Shown here: positions 51,677-62,115 of the stretch, one piece after another
Position numbering within the stretch: the stretch's first letter is position 1
Layout of the letters: each line of letters starts with the position of its first letter
NCBI GenBank assembly: GCA_024636495.1
Contig: JAGXGZ010000012.1
Span: 1 to 64,000 of the forward strand
DNA: 64,000 nt
Source: Roseobacter sp.
GTDB lineage: Bacteria > Pseudomonadota > Alphaproteobacteria > Rhodobacterales > Rhodobacteraceae
Direction of reading: 5' to 3'
Notes under the pieces: generated by a model
What the model saw: the letters and a program-made list of their open reading frames with translations, nothing else
Databases searched by the model: none
What the model was told of the DNA's origin: nothing
Position numbers and translations under genes: made by a program

Positions 51677-54600
51677 ATGCCATCTCCCTCCCAACCAACG
51701 CTGACAGGCTTCTCCACCGATACTGGCATAATCGGGGACGGGCGCACCACGGACCGGATGCTGACATTTTTCGGGACCGGACAGGCCGGTGCATCGCTGG
51801 AGGTGCGCAATGCCGTAACCGGAAGTACGATAGCGTTTCTGCCGGTGATCCCGGCCAATGGCAACTGGACGGTCACCTCGACGATCTCGCTGCCCAACGG
51901 CGATTATATCTTCAACACCGCATCGCGCGATGTGAATGATGGCCAACCCTCAAGCCTGAGCGCCGATTTCCCCCTCACCATCGAGGGCGCGCAGGTGCTG
52001 GACATTGATCTTCTGAGCGATACAGGGACCAACACCATCGATGATATCACGGCGGATGCTACGCCGGATATCCGCTTCACCGCAGGTGACGGCGACACGC
52101 TGTCCATCGACTGGGGCGATGGCAACGGTTTCGTCAGTGCGGGTCTCGGGACGGGCAGCGCGCAGACGTTCACCGCACCGGGCTATACCGCGCCCTTCTC
52201 AAACGATCAGCAGAACACGATCACCGTGCGCGCGCAAAATGGCGCCACCACGGTCGATGAGCAGTTCACCTTCACGCTGGACCGGGATCAAATTTTTCCG
52301 GGCTTCACGCTGGACCCCTCCAGCGACAGCGGCACCGTGGGCGACCGGATCACGAACGACGCCACCCCCACCATCAACGGCGTGGCGGAGGAGGGTGCGA
52401 CGATCAGGCTGTCCTTCGGCAATGGCGCCGGTACGGTCTTCGAGACCATACTCGTCGGGCCATCCGGAAACTGGACCGCGACCCTGCCGACCGTACCGGG
52501 CGAGGGGCTTGTGGGGATCGTCGCAAACTCCCTGGATCGCGCAGGCAACTCCTTCCAGAACAACTCAAGTCTGAGGTTCGATACGATCATACCGGATGCG
52601 CCGACGATCAATTCCACCATCAGTCTGGACTCTGGTGTAGTGGGCGACCGGATCACCAACGACAACCGCATCTTCCTCTCCGGCACGGTAGAGTCACCCA
52701 CCAATAACGTGAGCACCATCGTCCGCATCTATGACGGCGGGACGCTGATCGGCAGCGATACAACGACGTTCGGCGGCACGTGGGGCCTCACCACAAACGC
52801 GCTGGCCGATGGAGTCTACAACCTGACGGCAGAGGCGGTGGATCCCGCAGGCAATATCAGCGTCCGCTCCTCCGCGCTGAACGTCACCATCGACACAACG
52901 GCACCAGGCGCACCGACCATTGACCTGAATGCAGCCAGCGATAGCGGTTCATCCGCAACCGACAATATCACGAGAAATACCACGCCGACTATAAGTGGCA
53001 CGGCTGAGGCGAATGCCACGATCACGATCCGCGATGGCGCCGCCGTTCTGGGAACCACCACCGCGAACGGGGCTGGGGCGTGGTCCTTCACGACCGGCAC
53101 GCTTAGTCCAGGCGCACACAACCTGACGGCACGAGCAACCGACGTTGCGGACAACACCGGGGCGGACTCGGCTGTTCTGGCCATCATCATCGATACGGTG
53201 GCACCAAATACCCCGACGATCACAGGTTTCTCGGATGACACGGGTACTGTGGGTGACGGTATAACCGCCGACACCTCACCGACGCTTACCGGTACGGCAG
53301 AAAGCGGTGTGACGGTGCAGATTCTGCGTGATGGCTCTGTCGTCGGAACTGTGACCGCAAACGGGTCCGGCGCATGGAGTTACACCAGCCCAGATCTGGC
53401 CCCGGCAAGCTATAGCTTTGTTGCCCGCGCTGTCGATGCGGCTGGCAATACGTCTGGTTCGAGCGATAGCTTCAGTCTGTCCATCGCGCAGGGGGTAACC
53501 GGCCAACCGATTGTAACAGGGATTTCTACTGACACCGGCATCAGCGATTCTGACGGTACCACCAACGATCAATCGCTTCGGATCTCTGGCACCGCCGAGA
53601 ACAATGCAACAGTGGAAATGTTCCTTAATGGGTCCAAGATTGGTGAAGCAGTTGCTTCAAGCTCTTCTGGTGCGTGGACCTTTGATTACACAGGCACGAC
53701 CCTTGACGAGGGCGACTACGCGATCACCGCCATCGCTTCTGCATCTGGCAAGGGGCCTTCTGTGTCCTCTGCTGTGTTTGACGTAATTGTGGATCTGACC
53801 GCACCAACGGAAGTTCCTGTCGTTACCAATATCACGCAAGACACCGGAATTGACGGTGATTTCGTCACGTCTGACCGCACGTTTGCATTTAGTGGAACTG
53901 CGACACCTGGCACATTAATCTTGGTCATCTTTGACGCAGGATCCGGTTTATACACTTCGCCCCCGACCGAAACAGATGAATCAGGTACTTGGACATACGA
54001 TTTTTCAGGGATCAGCATCGGAGGCCAAGCGGGGTTCCCCGATGGGGCATATCAGGTTCATGCACAGGCAGTCGACGCCGCTGGAAACCGTGGGCCAAGC
54101 AGCACGCCTATCCCGGTAATCATTGATACTGAGGCCCCCCTTACCCCCGTCATTACCGGGTTTTCGGACGATACAGGGACGGTTGGCGACAACGTCACAT
54201 CAGACACGACGGTTACCCTGACCGGCACGGCTGAAGCGGGTGCATCCGTTGTCTTGCAGATCGACGGCAATGCAATGGCAACAGTGACCGCAGACGAAAA
54301 CGGTGACTGGTCCTACACCACCGCAGAACTGGCGAACGCCACCTATGCCTTCACAGCCAAGGCGGTTGATCGGGCCGGGAATGAATCCGCCGTGACCCAA
54401 GCGACAACAATCACTGTGGAGCTTTTGGCAACGCAGGCGCCAGTTGTTTCCAGTATTTCCACCGACACCGGCGTGTCGGCAAACGACGGGGTCACCAACG
54501 ACACGACCCTGGTAATTTCCGGCACGTCCGAAGCATCTGCCTCGGTCGAGGTCTTTCTTGACGGAACATCTATTGGAACCGTGCTGGCCAATGGATCGGG

Positions 54601-57600
54601 CGTCTGGTCTTTTGACTATACGGGAACGACGCTGACGGAAGGGACCTATGCCCTGACCGCCCGTGCGACTTTGTCCGGATCTGATCCATCGGCTGTTTCT
54701 GCCGGATTTAACATTACATTGGATGCCACCGCACCGGCCGCACCGACCATTGATCTGGATGCGTCGTCGGACTTGGGCACATTGGATAATGACAATCTGA
54801 CATCAGACACGACACCTACCTTAACCGGCACAGCCGAGGCGAATGCGACGGTCGAGGTTTTCAACGGAAGCACGTCGCTGGGCACGACATCTGCGAACGG
54901 CGCTGGCGTATGGTCGCTGACCACAGCGGTATTCGCCGAGGGTGTTTACAGCCTCACGGCGCGGGCCAGCGATGTCGCGGGCAATACAGGCCCATCCTCT
55001 GCCGCACAAAGTGTGACGATCGACACAACCGGACCGGTTATCGGCTTGATCGCTTTGGATTCCGGATCAAATTCCGGAAGATTTAATTATGATGACGTCA
55101 CCAATGACACTACGCCCACGTTCAACTTTACCGTAACCGGCGAAGCGCTGGTAGAAATCGACTGGAAAGATGGCCGCGGATATCAGGTGATCGAGAACAC
55201 GGGCAGCGCCACACAGGATGTGCCCTATGCCGATGGTTCCTATACACCGACCGTGCGGGCAACCGATACTGCGGGCAATGTAACGACCCGGGATGCGGTG
55301 TTTGCATATACCTTCGATACAACGCCACCGGCCGCGCCCACGGCGGTCGAAAGCTTTGTCGATACGGGGCTGTCCGACAATGACCGGATTACCAACAACC
55401 TTGATATCACCTTCTCCGGCACTGCGTCGGAAGGCACGATCAATATGGAGCGCAACGGTGTTTTTGCGTTTAGCAGTCTGGTTGAGAGTGGCGTCTGGAC
55501 GTTCGATTACAAAAATCTTGTGTCGGACGGCATTACGCTTTCGGACTTTGTGCCTGATGGTGAACAAACCTTTGTTTTCTATACGGAAGATCAGGCAGGA
55601 AACCGGACGGACGCAGCACCGATCACTGTGACTTTCGACACAGTCGCACCCGCTGTTCCCACACTCGATCTTATTGCTTCTGACGATACAGGCCGCTCGG
55701 ATAAAGATAACTACACAAGCGGCGTGCCAAACGGTTTTGGCGGTAATTCTTTTACATTGACCGGAACTGCTGAGGTGGGAACTAAAGTCGAACTTCTGTC
55801 AGTTGGGGGCTTCACTACACCACAGACTGTCGGCGAGGATGGGTCGGTAATCATAACGTTCGTTTCGAATGACCCCACGCCTGCCTTCTTCACCAGAACC
55901 TTCGCCCTCAGATCCACTGACGTCGCGGGTAATGTCAGTACGAGTGAAGAGTTGACCGTTGTCTTTGATACCGTCCCGCCAGATGCACCTGTCATCACCA
56001 GCTTTAACGAGGATACCCCCCCCGTCGGTGACGGGATAACAAGAGACGCGACACCGACGCTGATCGGGACAGCCGAACCAGATGCCATCGTGACCGTCTT
56101 TCAGGATGGTACGCCGATCGGCACGACCTTGGCGTCATCCGACGGCAGTTGGTCGTATGATGTACCCCAGCAACAATTGGGGCAATACGCGTTCACTGCA
56201 ACGGCCACGGATATCGCCGGGAACACATCAGCGGTCGGCGATGCCTTCAACATTGAGATCCAGTCAAACGCAACAGATGTGCCGGTTGTGACAGCCGTCA
56301 CTGACGATACCGGTGCCGACGGATCGGACGGCGTCACAAATGATACAACACTGTTGATCAGCGGCACAGCCAAGGCAAACGCGTCGGTTGAGGTCTTTAT
56401 CAACAACATGTCCATCGGCTCTGTCGATGCAAATGCTGGCGGTGTCTGGGTTTTTGACTACACCGGCACCCCACTTGCACAGGGCAGCTACGCGATCAAG
56501 GCAACCGCGATTGTGTCTGGCGAGGAAGTTTCGGGCGCGTCCCCCGCATTTGAAGTCATTGTTGATACAACAGCTCCGACGACCCCCATGATTGATCTGA
56601 ACGTGTCGTCAGACACAGGCGGGTCCACCACTGACAACATCACCAATGACGCCACACCAACAGTGACCGTCAACGTTGAAGGGGCAACCCGCGTCGAGAT
56701 ATTTGACAGTGCCGTCTCATTGGGAGCCGCCGTTGAAGGTGACGCCGGCGTCTGGACCTTCAACGCCCCAACGCTGACAGACGGCACTCATAACTTGACG
56801 GCCCAAGCCAGTGATGTGGCTGGTAACCTCGCGGTTTCCTCGCCTCTTGTCCTTTCGATTGACACTGTCGCGCCGCAAGCGCCAACCATTCGTCTTGATA
56901 CTGCATCAGACACCGGTTTCCTGCAAACCGACAATATTACACGCGACAATACCCCGACCTTGACAGGCACTGCCGAAGCCGGAGCGCGTATCGACGTCTA
57001 CAATGGCGATGCCCTGATCGGGACGACTGTCATCGACGACACCGGTGCGTGGTCTTACACGCTCTCGCAATTGCCGGATACGCAGTTTGCTTTGACCGCG
57101 CGTGCAACGGATACGGCAGGCAATCAATCTGCTATCTCGGCACCTTTGGCTTTGATCGTCGATACAGCCCCACCCACCGGAACTACCATCCAACTGGTAG
57201 CAGACTCTGACAGTGGTGTTTTGGGTGACGGCGTCACCAATGATAACACTCCCGCGTTCACGGGCCTCGCCGAAGCAGGCGCTCGGGTAGACATTTTGCA
57301 AGGCGGGACGCTTGTTGGGACGGTCCTTGCCAATCAAACGGGGGATTGGTCGTTCCAAAGCGTTGCATTGCCTGTGGGTGGCTACAGCTTCACGGCGCGG
57401 GCGACCGATCTGGCCGGGAATGTTTCCCCGCAAACCAACGCATTGTCTTTGCAGATCCAACCCATTGTCGGAAGCGTGCCTGTCATCGTGTCGATTACCC
57501 AAGACACGGGCCGACTTGCCACAGATGGCATCACGTCAGATGCGACCCCCACAATCAACGGCACCGGTATACCGGGTCAGATGGTAACGGTGTACCTTGC

Positions 57601-59341
57601 CGATCAAATGCTGGGCACCGCCGAGGTAACTGAGAGCGGGCAATGGAGCCTTGACTATCAAGGCCCGGCGCTTGCCGATGGGAACTATGAGGTCACCGCA
57701 ACAGCGACACCACCCGACGGTGTGGCATCCGAACGCTCAACCGCATTTGGGGCAACGATCGATACCGTGGCACCGTCGCTCAGCGCGCCGAACTTGACGC
57801 CCGCGTCGGACAGCGGCGCGTTACAGACCGACGGACTGACAAATATTGCTACCCCGACCATTTCATTCACAGCTGAAAACGGTGCTGATCTTGCGATTGA
57901 TTGGGGGGACGGCGCGGGCTTTGTCGCCGCTGGTCAAGCGACCGGGGCGGAACAAAAGCTGACGCTTGGAACAGGCTATGCGAGCGACGGGCTGAAAACC
58001 GTTCAGGTCCGCGCAACAGATGCTGCGGGCAATGTCAGCGTAACCTCGACAACCCTCACGCTGGATACAGCCACCCCGGCGCCCGGGATCGTTCTGGGCC
58101 TTGCCGCAGATACCGGCACAGTTGGCGACGCGATCACGTCTGATCAGCGGCTGGTCTTTAATGGGGCGTCTGACCCCGGCACGGTACTTGCTATCTTGCT
58201 GGACGGCACAAGAATCGGTGAGGTAGTCGCCGATCGGAACGGGGTGTGGTCCTTTGATTATACTCAGGTCGCACTTGCGGCAGGCGTTTACGGTCTGTCG
58301 GTGTCGGCAACAAGTGCAGCCGGCAACACCGCGCCCCCAAGCGACCGTTTCGAGTTTACGGTGCTTGATTTGGCAAGCTATCAGGTCGTCCTCAAACAGA
58401 TCAGCCCGGCCCAGTCCTATGAGGTTGGAACGGTGATTGCCCAATTGGACGTTGAAAACCAGATGGGTCCAGCCACCTACCAGCTTTCTGACACGTTGAA
58501 CGGTGCCATCACAATTGACGGCGACAAGATCGTGATCTCGGGGCCGTTCGATCCATCGGTCTTCCCCACGCTTGTGGTAAGTATGACCGCGACCATTCTG
58601 GGTGGCGAACAAGTATCTGGCAGCGTCGATCTGATCGACTTTGTCAATATAGAGTATACTGGTGCTGATGGCATCGTACGCGGCGGGCCCGCCGATGAAA
58701 CGATCAATGGAACCGGCACCGATGATATTATCTTCGGCGGTTTCGGTGACGATCTGATCGAAGGTGGCAGCGGGGCCGATGTTATAAACGGCGGGGCCGG
58801 AAACGACACACTGACCGATCGGGATGGCAATGGCATCATTGATGGCGGCGATGGCGATGACGTGATCTTGGCCATGAACGGCACCAACATCTTGCTTGGC
58901 GGGAATGGCAACGATCTTCTGCTGGGGGGCTTGGGTGAAGACCGCCTTGAAGGCGGTTCTGGCAACGATGTCCTGAAATCAGACAGGTCTATTTCGATCG
59001 GCGGGCGTGATCATCTTGACGGCGGAACGGGCAACGATCTGCTGGAAGGCGGGGTTGGTGCTGACACGTTTGTCTTCCGTCCCAATGATGGCAATGACGC
59101 CATCGGAAAGATCAACATTGATTTTTCTAACTTGCAGCTCTCGGTCGTTGAGGGGGCCGACTTCCAGTCCGGTGTGGATCGGATCGCCCTGATCAACTTT
59201 GGGTATACCGATAGTGCCGAGGCGTTTTCACATCTGTCCGACGTAAACGGTCAGGCCACCTTTCAAGACCAGGGATTGACGCTTCACTTTGCAGGTTTGT
59301 CTGTCGCAGATCTTGCTTCAACCGACTTCTTTATTTTCTAG
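51677..59341 (+). CDS. Giant Ig-like repeat / RTX adhesin, type I secretion substrate
   Basis: A 2554-residue surface or secreted protein. I count 22 tandem bacterial Ig-like modules of about 100 residues up to about residue 2230. Each opens with a DTG/DSG motif and TPTLTGTAEA-like strand, and ends TDxAGNxS then IDTxAP. A cadherin-like linker follows, then calcium-binding RTX nonapeptides (about 2340-2465) such as GGSGADVINGGAGNDTL and LEGGSGNDVL. The C terminus ends DFFIF, an acidic residue plus hydrophobics as in PrtD-exported proteins. No N-terminal signal peptide is present. Downstream ABC/HlyD genes should export it. Likely roles are adhesion or biofilm formation. No LapG-type cleavage site or retention module was recognised. 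Confidence 0.93.
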   Translation: MPSPSQPTLTGFSTDTGIIGDGRTTDRMLTFFGTGQAGASLEVRNAVTGSTIAFLPVIPANGNWTVTSTISLPNGDYIFNTASRDVNDGQPSSLSADFPLTIEGAQVLDIDLLSDTGTNTIDDITADATPDIRFTAGDGDTLSIDWGDGNGFVSAGLGTGSAQTFTAPGYTAPFSNDQQNTITVRAQNGATTVDEQFTFTLDRDQIFPGFTLDPSSDSGTVGDRITNDATPTINGVAEEGATIRLSFGNGAGTVFETILVGPSGNWTATLPTVPGEGLVGIVANSLDRAGNSFQNNSSLRFDTIIPDAPTINSTISLDSGVVGDRITNDNRIFLSGTVESPTNNVSTIVRIYDGGTLIGSDTTTFGGTWGLTTNALADGVYNLTAEAVDPAGNISVRSSALNVTIDTTAPGAPTIDLNAASDSGSSATDNITRNTTPTISGTAEANATITIRDGAAVLGTTTANGAGAWSFTTGTLSPGAHNLTARATDVADNTGADSAVLAIIIDTVAPNTPTITGFSDDTGTVGDGITADTSPTLTGTAESGVTVQILRDGSVVGTVTANGSGAWSYTSPDLAPASYSFVARAVDAAGNTSGSSDSFSLSIAQGVTGQPIVTGISTDTGISDSDGTTNDQSLRISGTAENNATVEMFLNGSKIGEAVASSSSGAWTFDYTGTTLDEGDYAITAIASASGKGPSVSSAVFDVIVDLTAPTEVPVVTNITQDTGIDGDFVTSDRTFAFSGTATPGTLILVIFDAGSGLYTSPPTETDESGTWTYDFSGISIGGQAGFPDGAYQVHAQAVDAAGNRGPSSTPIPVIIDTEAPLTPVITGFSDDTGTVGDNVTSDTTVTLTGTAEAGASVVLQIDGNAMATVTADENGDWSYTTAELANATYAFTAKAVDRAGNESAVTQATTITVELLATQAPVVSSISTDTGVSANDGVTNDTTLVISGTSEASASVEVFLDGTSIGTVLANGSGVWSFDYTGTTLTEGTYALTARATLSGSDPSAVSAGFNITLDATAPAAPTIDLDASSDLGTLDNDNLTSDTTPTLTGTAEANATVEVFNGSTSLGTTSANGAGVWSLTTAVFAEGVYSLTARASDVAGNTGPSSAAQSVTIDTTGPVIGLIALDSGSNSGRFNYDDVTNDTTPTFNFTVTGEALVEIDWKDGRGYQVIENTGSATQDVPYADGSYTPTVRATDTAGNVTTRDAVFAYTFDTTPPAAPTAVESFVDTGLSDNDRITNNLDITFSGTASEGTINMERNGVFAFSSLVESGVWTFDYKNLVSDGITLSDFVPDGEQTFVFYTEDQAGNRTDAAPITVTFDTVAPAVPTLDLIASDDTGRSDKDNYTSGVPNGFGGNSFTLTGTAEVGTKVELLSVGGFTTPQTVGEDGSVIITFVSNDPTPAFFTRTFALRSTDVAGNVSTSEELTVVFDTVPPDAPVITSFNEDTPPVGDGITRDATPTLIGTAEPDAIVTVFQDGTPIGTTLASSDGSWSYDVPQQQLGQYAFTATATDIAGNTSAVGDAFNIEIQSNATDVPVVTAVTDDTGADGSDGVTNDTTLLISGTAKANASVEVFINNMSIGSVDANAGGVWVFDYTGTPLAQGSYAIKATAIVSGEEVSGASPAFEVIVDTTAPTTPMIDLNVSSDTGGSTTDNITNDATPTVTVNVEGATRVEIFDSAVSLGAAVEGDAGVWTFNAPTLTDGTHNLTAQASDVAGNLAVSSPLVLSIDTVAPQAPTIRLDTASDTGFLQTDNITRDNTPTLTGTAEAGARIDVYNGDALIGTTVIDDTGAWSYTLSQLPDTQFALTARATDTAGNQSAISAPLALIVDTAPPTGTTIQLVADSDSGVLGDGVTNDNTPAFTGLAEAGARVDILQGGTLVGTVLANQTGDWSFQSVALPVGGYSFTARATDLAGNVSPQTNALSLQIQPIVGSVPVIVSITQDTGRLATDGITSDATPTINGTGIPGQMVTVYLADQMLGTAEVTESGQWSLDYQGPALADGNYEVTATATPPDGVASERSTAFGATIDTVAPSLSAPNLTPASDSGALQTDGLTNIATPTISFTAENGADLAIDWGDGAGFVAAGQATGAEQKLTLGTGYASDGLKTVQVRATDAAGNVSVTSTTLTLDTATPAPGIVLGLAADTGTVGDAITSDQRLVFNGASDPGTVLAILLDGTRIGEVVADRNGVWSFDYTQVALAAGVYGLSVSATSAAGNTAPPSDRFEFTVLDLASYQVVLKQISPAQSYEVGTVIAQLDVENQMGPATYQLSDTLNGAITIDGDKIVISGPFDPSVFPTLVVSMTATILGGEQVSGSVDLIDFVNIEYTGADGIVRGGPADETINGTGTDDIIFGGFGDDLIEGGSGADVINGGAGNDTLTDRDGNGIIDGGDGDDVILAMNGTNILLGGNGNDLLLGGLGEDRLEGGSGNDVLKSDRSISIGGRDHLDGGTGNDLLEGGVGADTFVFRPNDGNDAIGKINIDFSNLQLSVVEGADFQSGVDRIALINFGYTDSAEAFSHLSDVNGQATFQDQGLTLHFAGLSVADLASTDFFIF

Positions 59342-59351
59342 GAACCCGAGA

Positions 59352-60149
59352 ATGAAAACATATCATCTTCCATCCGCTTCTGTCGTTGTTCTGGGATTGC
59401 TGTCGGTCGCAGGCTGTTCGGGATCAAGCGTTGCTCTACCGCCCGATTTCGCGTCGCCCACCGGAAATGTAAAAGTGACCGCCGTGTCTATCGATGGCGT
59501 ATCGCAAACCAGTCAGTCAGATTCAGGGACACTGAACTTGTCCGCGAATGATCTGTCCCTTGGAACAGCATCGGGGACGCTGAACAATGACCGGACAAAC
59601 CTGACCGTGACGAGCGGCGGAACTGGAACACTGACATCAACTAATGCATCCTATGCCCGTTTTTTCGAGCTTAACCCAACCAATGGGCCACGTCGCACGG
59701 GTGTCATCGGCATTGATGCAGACAGGTTGCCCACAAATACAGCTGTCTATGCAGGCACTGGCAATATGACGATCCAAGACAATCTGGATGTTCTTGATCT
59801 GAATGGAACGGTCACGGTCACGGCTGACTTCGGCAACGGGACGGTCGATACCGAGTATTCAAACCTCAATGGCACCCGCAGCCCTGCATTTGCCAACCCT
59901 CAGGCGGCCACGAATGTCGGCACAGTGCTGGTAAAGGGATCACGGATTGCAGGCACTGGGTTTAGCGGTGGGACGGCATCCATTCAAAGCACCCAAGTGA
60001 ACAACGGACAGCCGTTAAGCGCACAGGCGACCACGTCGCTGTCCGGGGCGTTCTACGGGCCAAACGCGGATGAGGTCGGCGGAGCGTTTGTCGTCGATGA
60101 TCTTACGACAAATGCGGTGTCGATTCGTGGGGCCTATATCGCTGATTAA
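59352..60149 (+). CDS. TbpB-like surface lipoprotein, probable Slam substrate
   Basis: A 265-residue lipoprotein. The start is ATG 59352 with AGGAAC upstream, 10 bp after the adhesin stop; the track's start at 59289 lies inside the adhesin. The lipobox is LLSVAGC. The mature part is Thr/Asn/Gly-rich and ends in a small beta-barrel with LSGAFYGPNADEVGGAFVV, the hallmark of the transferrin-binding-protein B beta-barrel (TbpBBD) family. Such lipoproteins are flipped to the cell surface by Slam proteins, and a Slam gene lies 3.3 kb downstream. Its ligand is unknown; family members bind transferrin, heme carriers or other host or nutrient factors. Confidence 0.87.
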   Translation: MKTYHLPSASVVVLGLLSVAGCSGSSVALPPDFASPTGNVKVTAVSIDGVSQTSQSDSGTLNLSANDLSLGTASGTLNNDRTNLTVTSGGTGTLTSTNASYARFFELNPTNGPRRTGVIGIDADRLPTNTAVYAGTGNMTIQDNLDVLDLNGTVTVTADFGNGTVDTEYSNLNGTRSPAFANPQAATNVGTVLVKGSRIAGTGFSGGTASIQSTQVNNGQPLSAQATTSLSGAFYGPNADEVGGAFVVDDLTTNAVSIRGAYIAD

Positions 60150-60378
60150 CCCGCCGAAAGCCGGAGCGTCTGACTGTCTGGGTTTGTTTGGTCGTTGATA
60201 GACCTTCGAACCCAGCAAGGCGAAATACAACGGCGATTGGGCAGAAGCTTGGATGGGAAGACTTCAGACGCCTACCCTCATTTTGGCCGATCCAATCTTT
60301 AAGTATGAGGCCGACCCATCGAACAGACTGACAATCCATCGACAAGAATACTCATTCTTCTAACGAACTGTCCCTTTC

Positions 60379-62115
60379 ATGCGCGATAATGCCTATGCCC
60401 GCGGCCTGACCGAACTCGGGCAGGTTCGCCAGAAATCAAGAAGCCTTTATTGGACCGTGGCGCTCTTTAGCATGTTTGCCAATTTGCTCATGCTGACGGG
60501 CCCCCTTTACATGCTGCAGGTGTATGACCGGGTTCTCGGTTCGCGGTCAGAAGAAACACTTGTAGCACTATCGCTTCTGGTGGTCTTTTTATATGCGACG
60601 ATGGGCATTTTGGATTTCACCCGTGGTCGCATAATGGCGCGGATCGGGGCACAGTTTCAGGCCGATCTGGACCGGCGTGTCTTTGATGCGGTGGTCCGTA
60701 AATCGGCAGTTGATCCTGATCAGAAGACAAGCGCGGGGTTACACGATCTTGAAGCGATACAAAGGCTGATCGTTTCGCCCATCCTGACGGCCGCCTTTGA
60801 CATCCCTTGGACGCCGATCTTCTTTGCAGCGATTTTTATCTTTCATCCTCTTTTGGGCTGGCTTGCCCTTTCAGGCGTAGTTCTGTTGATCGGGATCACA
60901 TTCGCGAACCAGATCCTTTCGCGCGACCCGCAAGGTAAAGCAGCCCAATTCTTGCAAAACGCAAATTCCACCGCTGACCAGATCAGAACAGAGGCTGAGA
61001 TGGTGCAGTCTATGGGCATGCGTGATGCTGTGTTTTCCCGCTGGCAAACCGATCGCCGCGAAGCGTTGGTTCAGCAGCTTCGGGCCACCGACGTCGGTGG
61101 CACTTTCACGTCAGTTACGAAAACGCTCCGGTTGTTTTTGCAATCGGCTATGCTGGGTGTCGGCGCTTGGCTGGTTTTGCAAAACGAGATGACGGCAGGT
61201 GCAATGATCGCGGGATCAATCCTGCTGGGCCGTGCGCTTGCGCCTGTTGAAGTCGCACTGAATCAATGGCCCTTGGTGCAGCGGGCGCATGCAGGATGGA
61301 AAAATCTGGCGCAGCTCCTTGGAACGGTTCCCCCCGAAAGCGCCAGAACGGAACTGCCTAAACCCAAAGCACTGATCGCCATTCAAAATCTGACGATCGT
61401 CGCCCCCGGTGAAACAACACCCGCGCTAAAATCGGTCAGCTTTGTCGTAAAGCCGGGGCAAGCTGTTGGCGTCATTGGTGCCTCGGGGTCGGGGAAATCC
61501 ACACTTGCGCGTGCGCTGACAGGGCTTTGGACACCGGCGGCTGGGGTCATCCGTCTTGATAGCGCAGCGCTTGAACATTACGGGCCTGAAACGCTGGGTG
61601 GGCTTATCGGCTATCTGCCGCAGCGCGTTCAGTTGCTGGACGGGACAATTGCCGAAAATATCGCGCGATTGTCGCCCCAGCCAGAGGCGGGAAAGGTGGT
61701 TGCCGCAGCAAAACTTGCCGCTGCGCATGAGATGATCCTGGAACTCCCAGATGGCTACGACACGGTGATCAAAGCAGGAAAAATGCGCCTGTCCGGTGGA
61801 CAAATGCAGCGCATCGGTTTGGCGCGCGCTTTGTATGACGACCCGGTGATCGTCGTGCTGGACGAACCTAATTCCAATCTGGATCACATCGGGTCGCAAG
61901 CTTTGAACCAAGCCATACGGCAAATGAAAGCCGATAACCGATCCGTCCTGATCATGGCCCACCGCCCAGCGGCGATTCAGGAATGCGATGTTTTACTGGT
62001 ATTGGAAAACGGGGTGCGGGTCGCGTTTGGCCCAAAAGATGAGGTGCTGGCAGGCATGGTGAAAAATCACGCGGATATTCAGGCGTCGCCCAAGAATTTG
62101 GGAAGCGTCGTATGA
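60379..62115 (+). CDS. Type I secretion ABC exporter (PrtD-like)
   Basis: A 578-residue permease/ATPase fusion of the PrtD/HasD type. The transmembrane half begins with ALFSMFANLLMLTGPLYMLQVYDRVLGSRSEETL, the standard opening. The ATPase half has Walker A GASGSGKST (about 365-373), signature LSGGQMQR (about 471) and Walker B VIVVLDEPNSNLD (about 489). There is no N-terminal C39-like domain, which fits RTX substrates with C-terminal signals. It overlaps the HlyD gene by 4 nt. Its natural cargo is the RTX adhesin. An outer-membrane TolC partner is not in the window. Confidence 0.95.
   Translation: MRDNAYARGLTELGQVRQKSRSLYWTVALFSMFANLLMLTGPLYMLQVYDRVLGSRSEETLVALSLLVVFLYATMGILDFTRGRIMARIGAQFQADLDRRVFDAVVRKSAVDPDQKTSAGLHDLEAIQRLIVSPILTAAFDIPWTPIFFAAIFIFHPLLGWLALSGVVLLIGITFANQILSRDPQGKAAQFLQNANSTADQIRTEAEMVQSMGMRDAVFSRWQTDRREALVQQLRATDVGGTFTSVTKTLRLFLQSAMLGVGAWLVLQNEMTAGAMIAGSILLGRALAPVEVALNQWPLVQRAHAGWKNLAQLLGTVPPESARTELPKPKALIAIQNLTIVAPGETTPALKSVSFVVKPGQAVGVIGASGSGKSTLARALTGLWTPAAGVIRLDSAALEHYGPETLGGLIGYLPQRVQLLDGTIAENIARLSPQPEAGKVVAAAKLAAAHEMILELPDGYDTVIKAGKMRLSGGQMQRIGLARALYDDPVIVVLDEPNSNLDHIGSQALNQAIRQMKADNRSVLIMAHRPAAIQECDVLLVLENGVRVAFGPKDEVLAGMVKNHADIQASPKNLGSVV

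Noticed and set aside
52900-57800. Repetitive DNA considered as a CRISPR array or satellite
   Set aside because: Repeats are about 300 bp, diverged and in-frame protein modules; there are no short direct repeats with equal spacers.
57863-58612. 249-residue minus-strand ORF inside the giant adhesin, and similar long antisense ORFs there
   Set aside because: They mirror the repetitive plus-strand frame, are rich in Arg/Cys/His and show no domain; the plus frame has clear Ig-like and RTX repeats.
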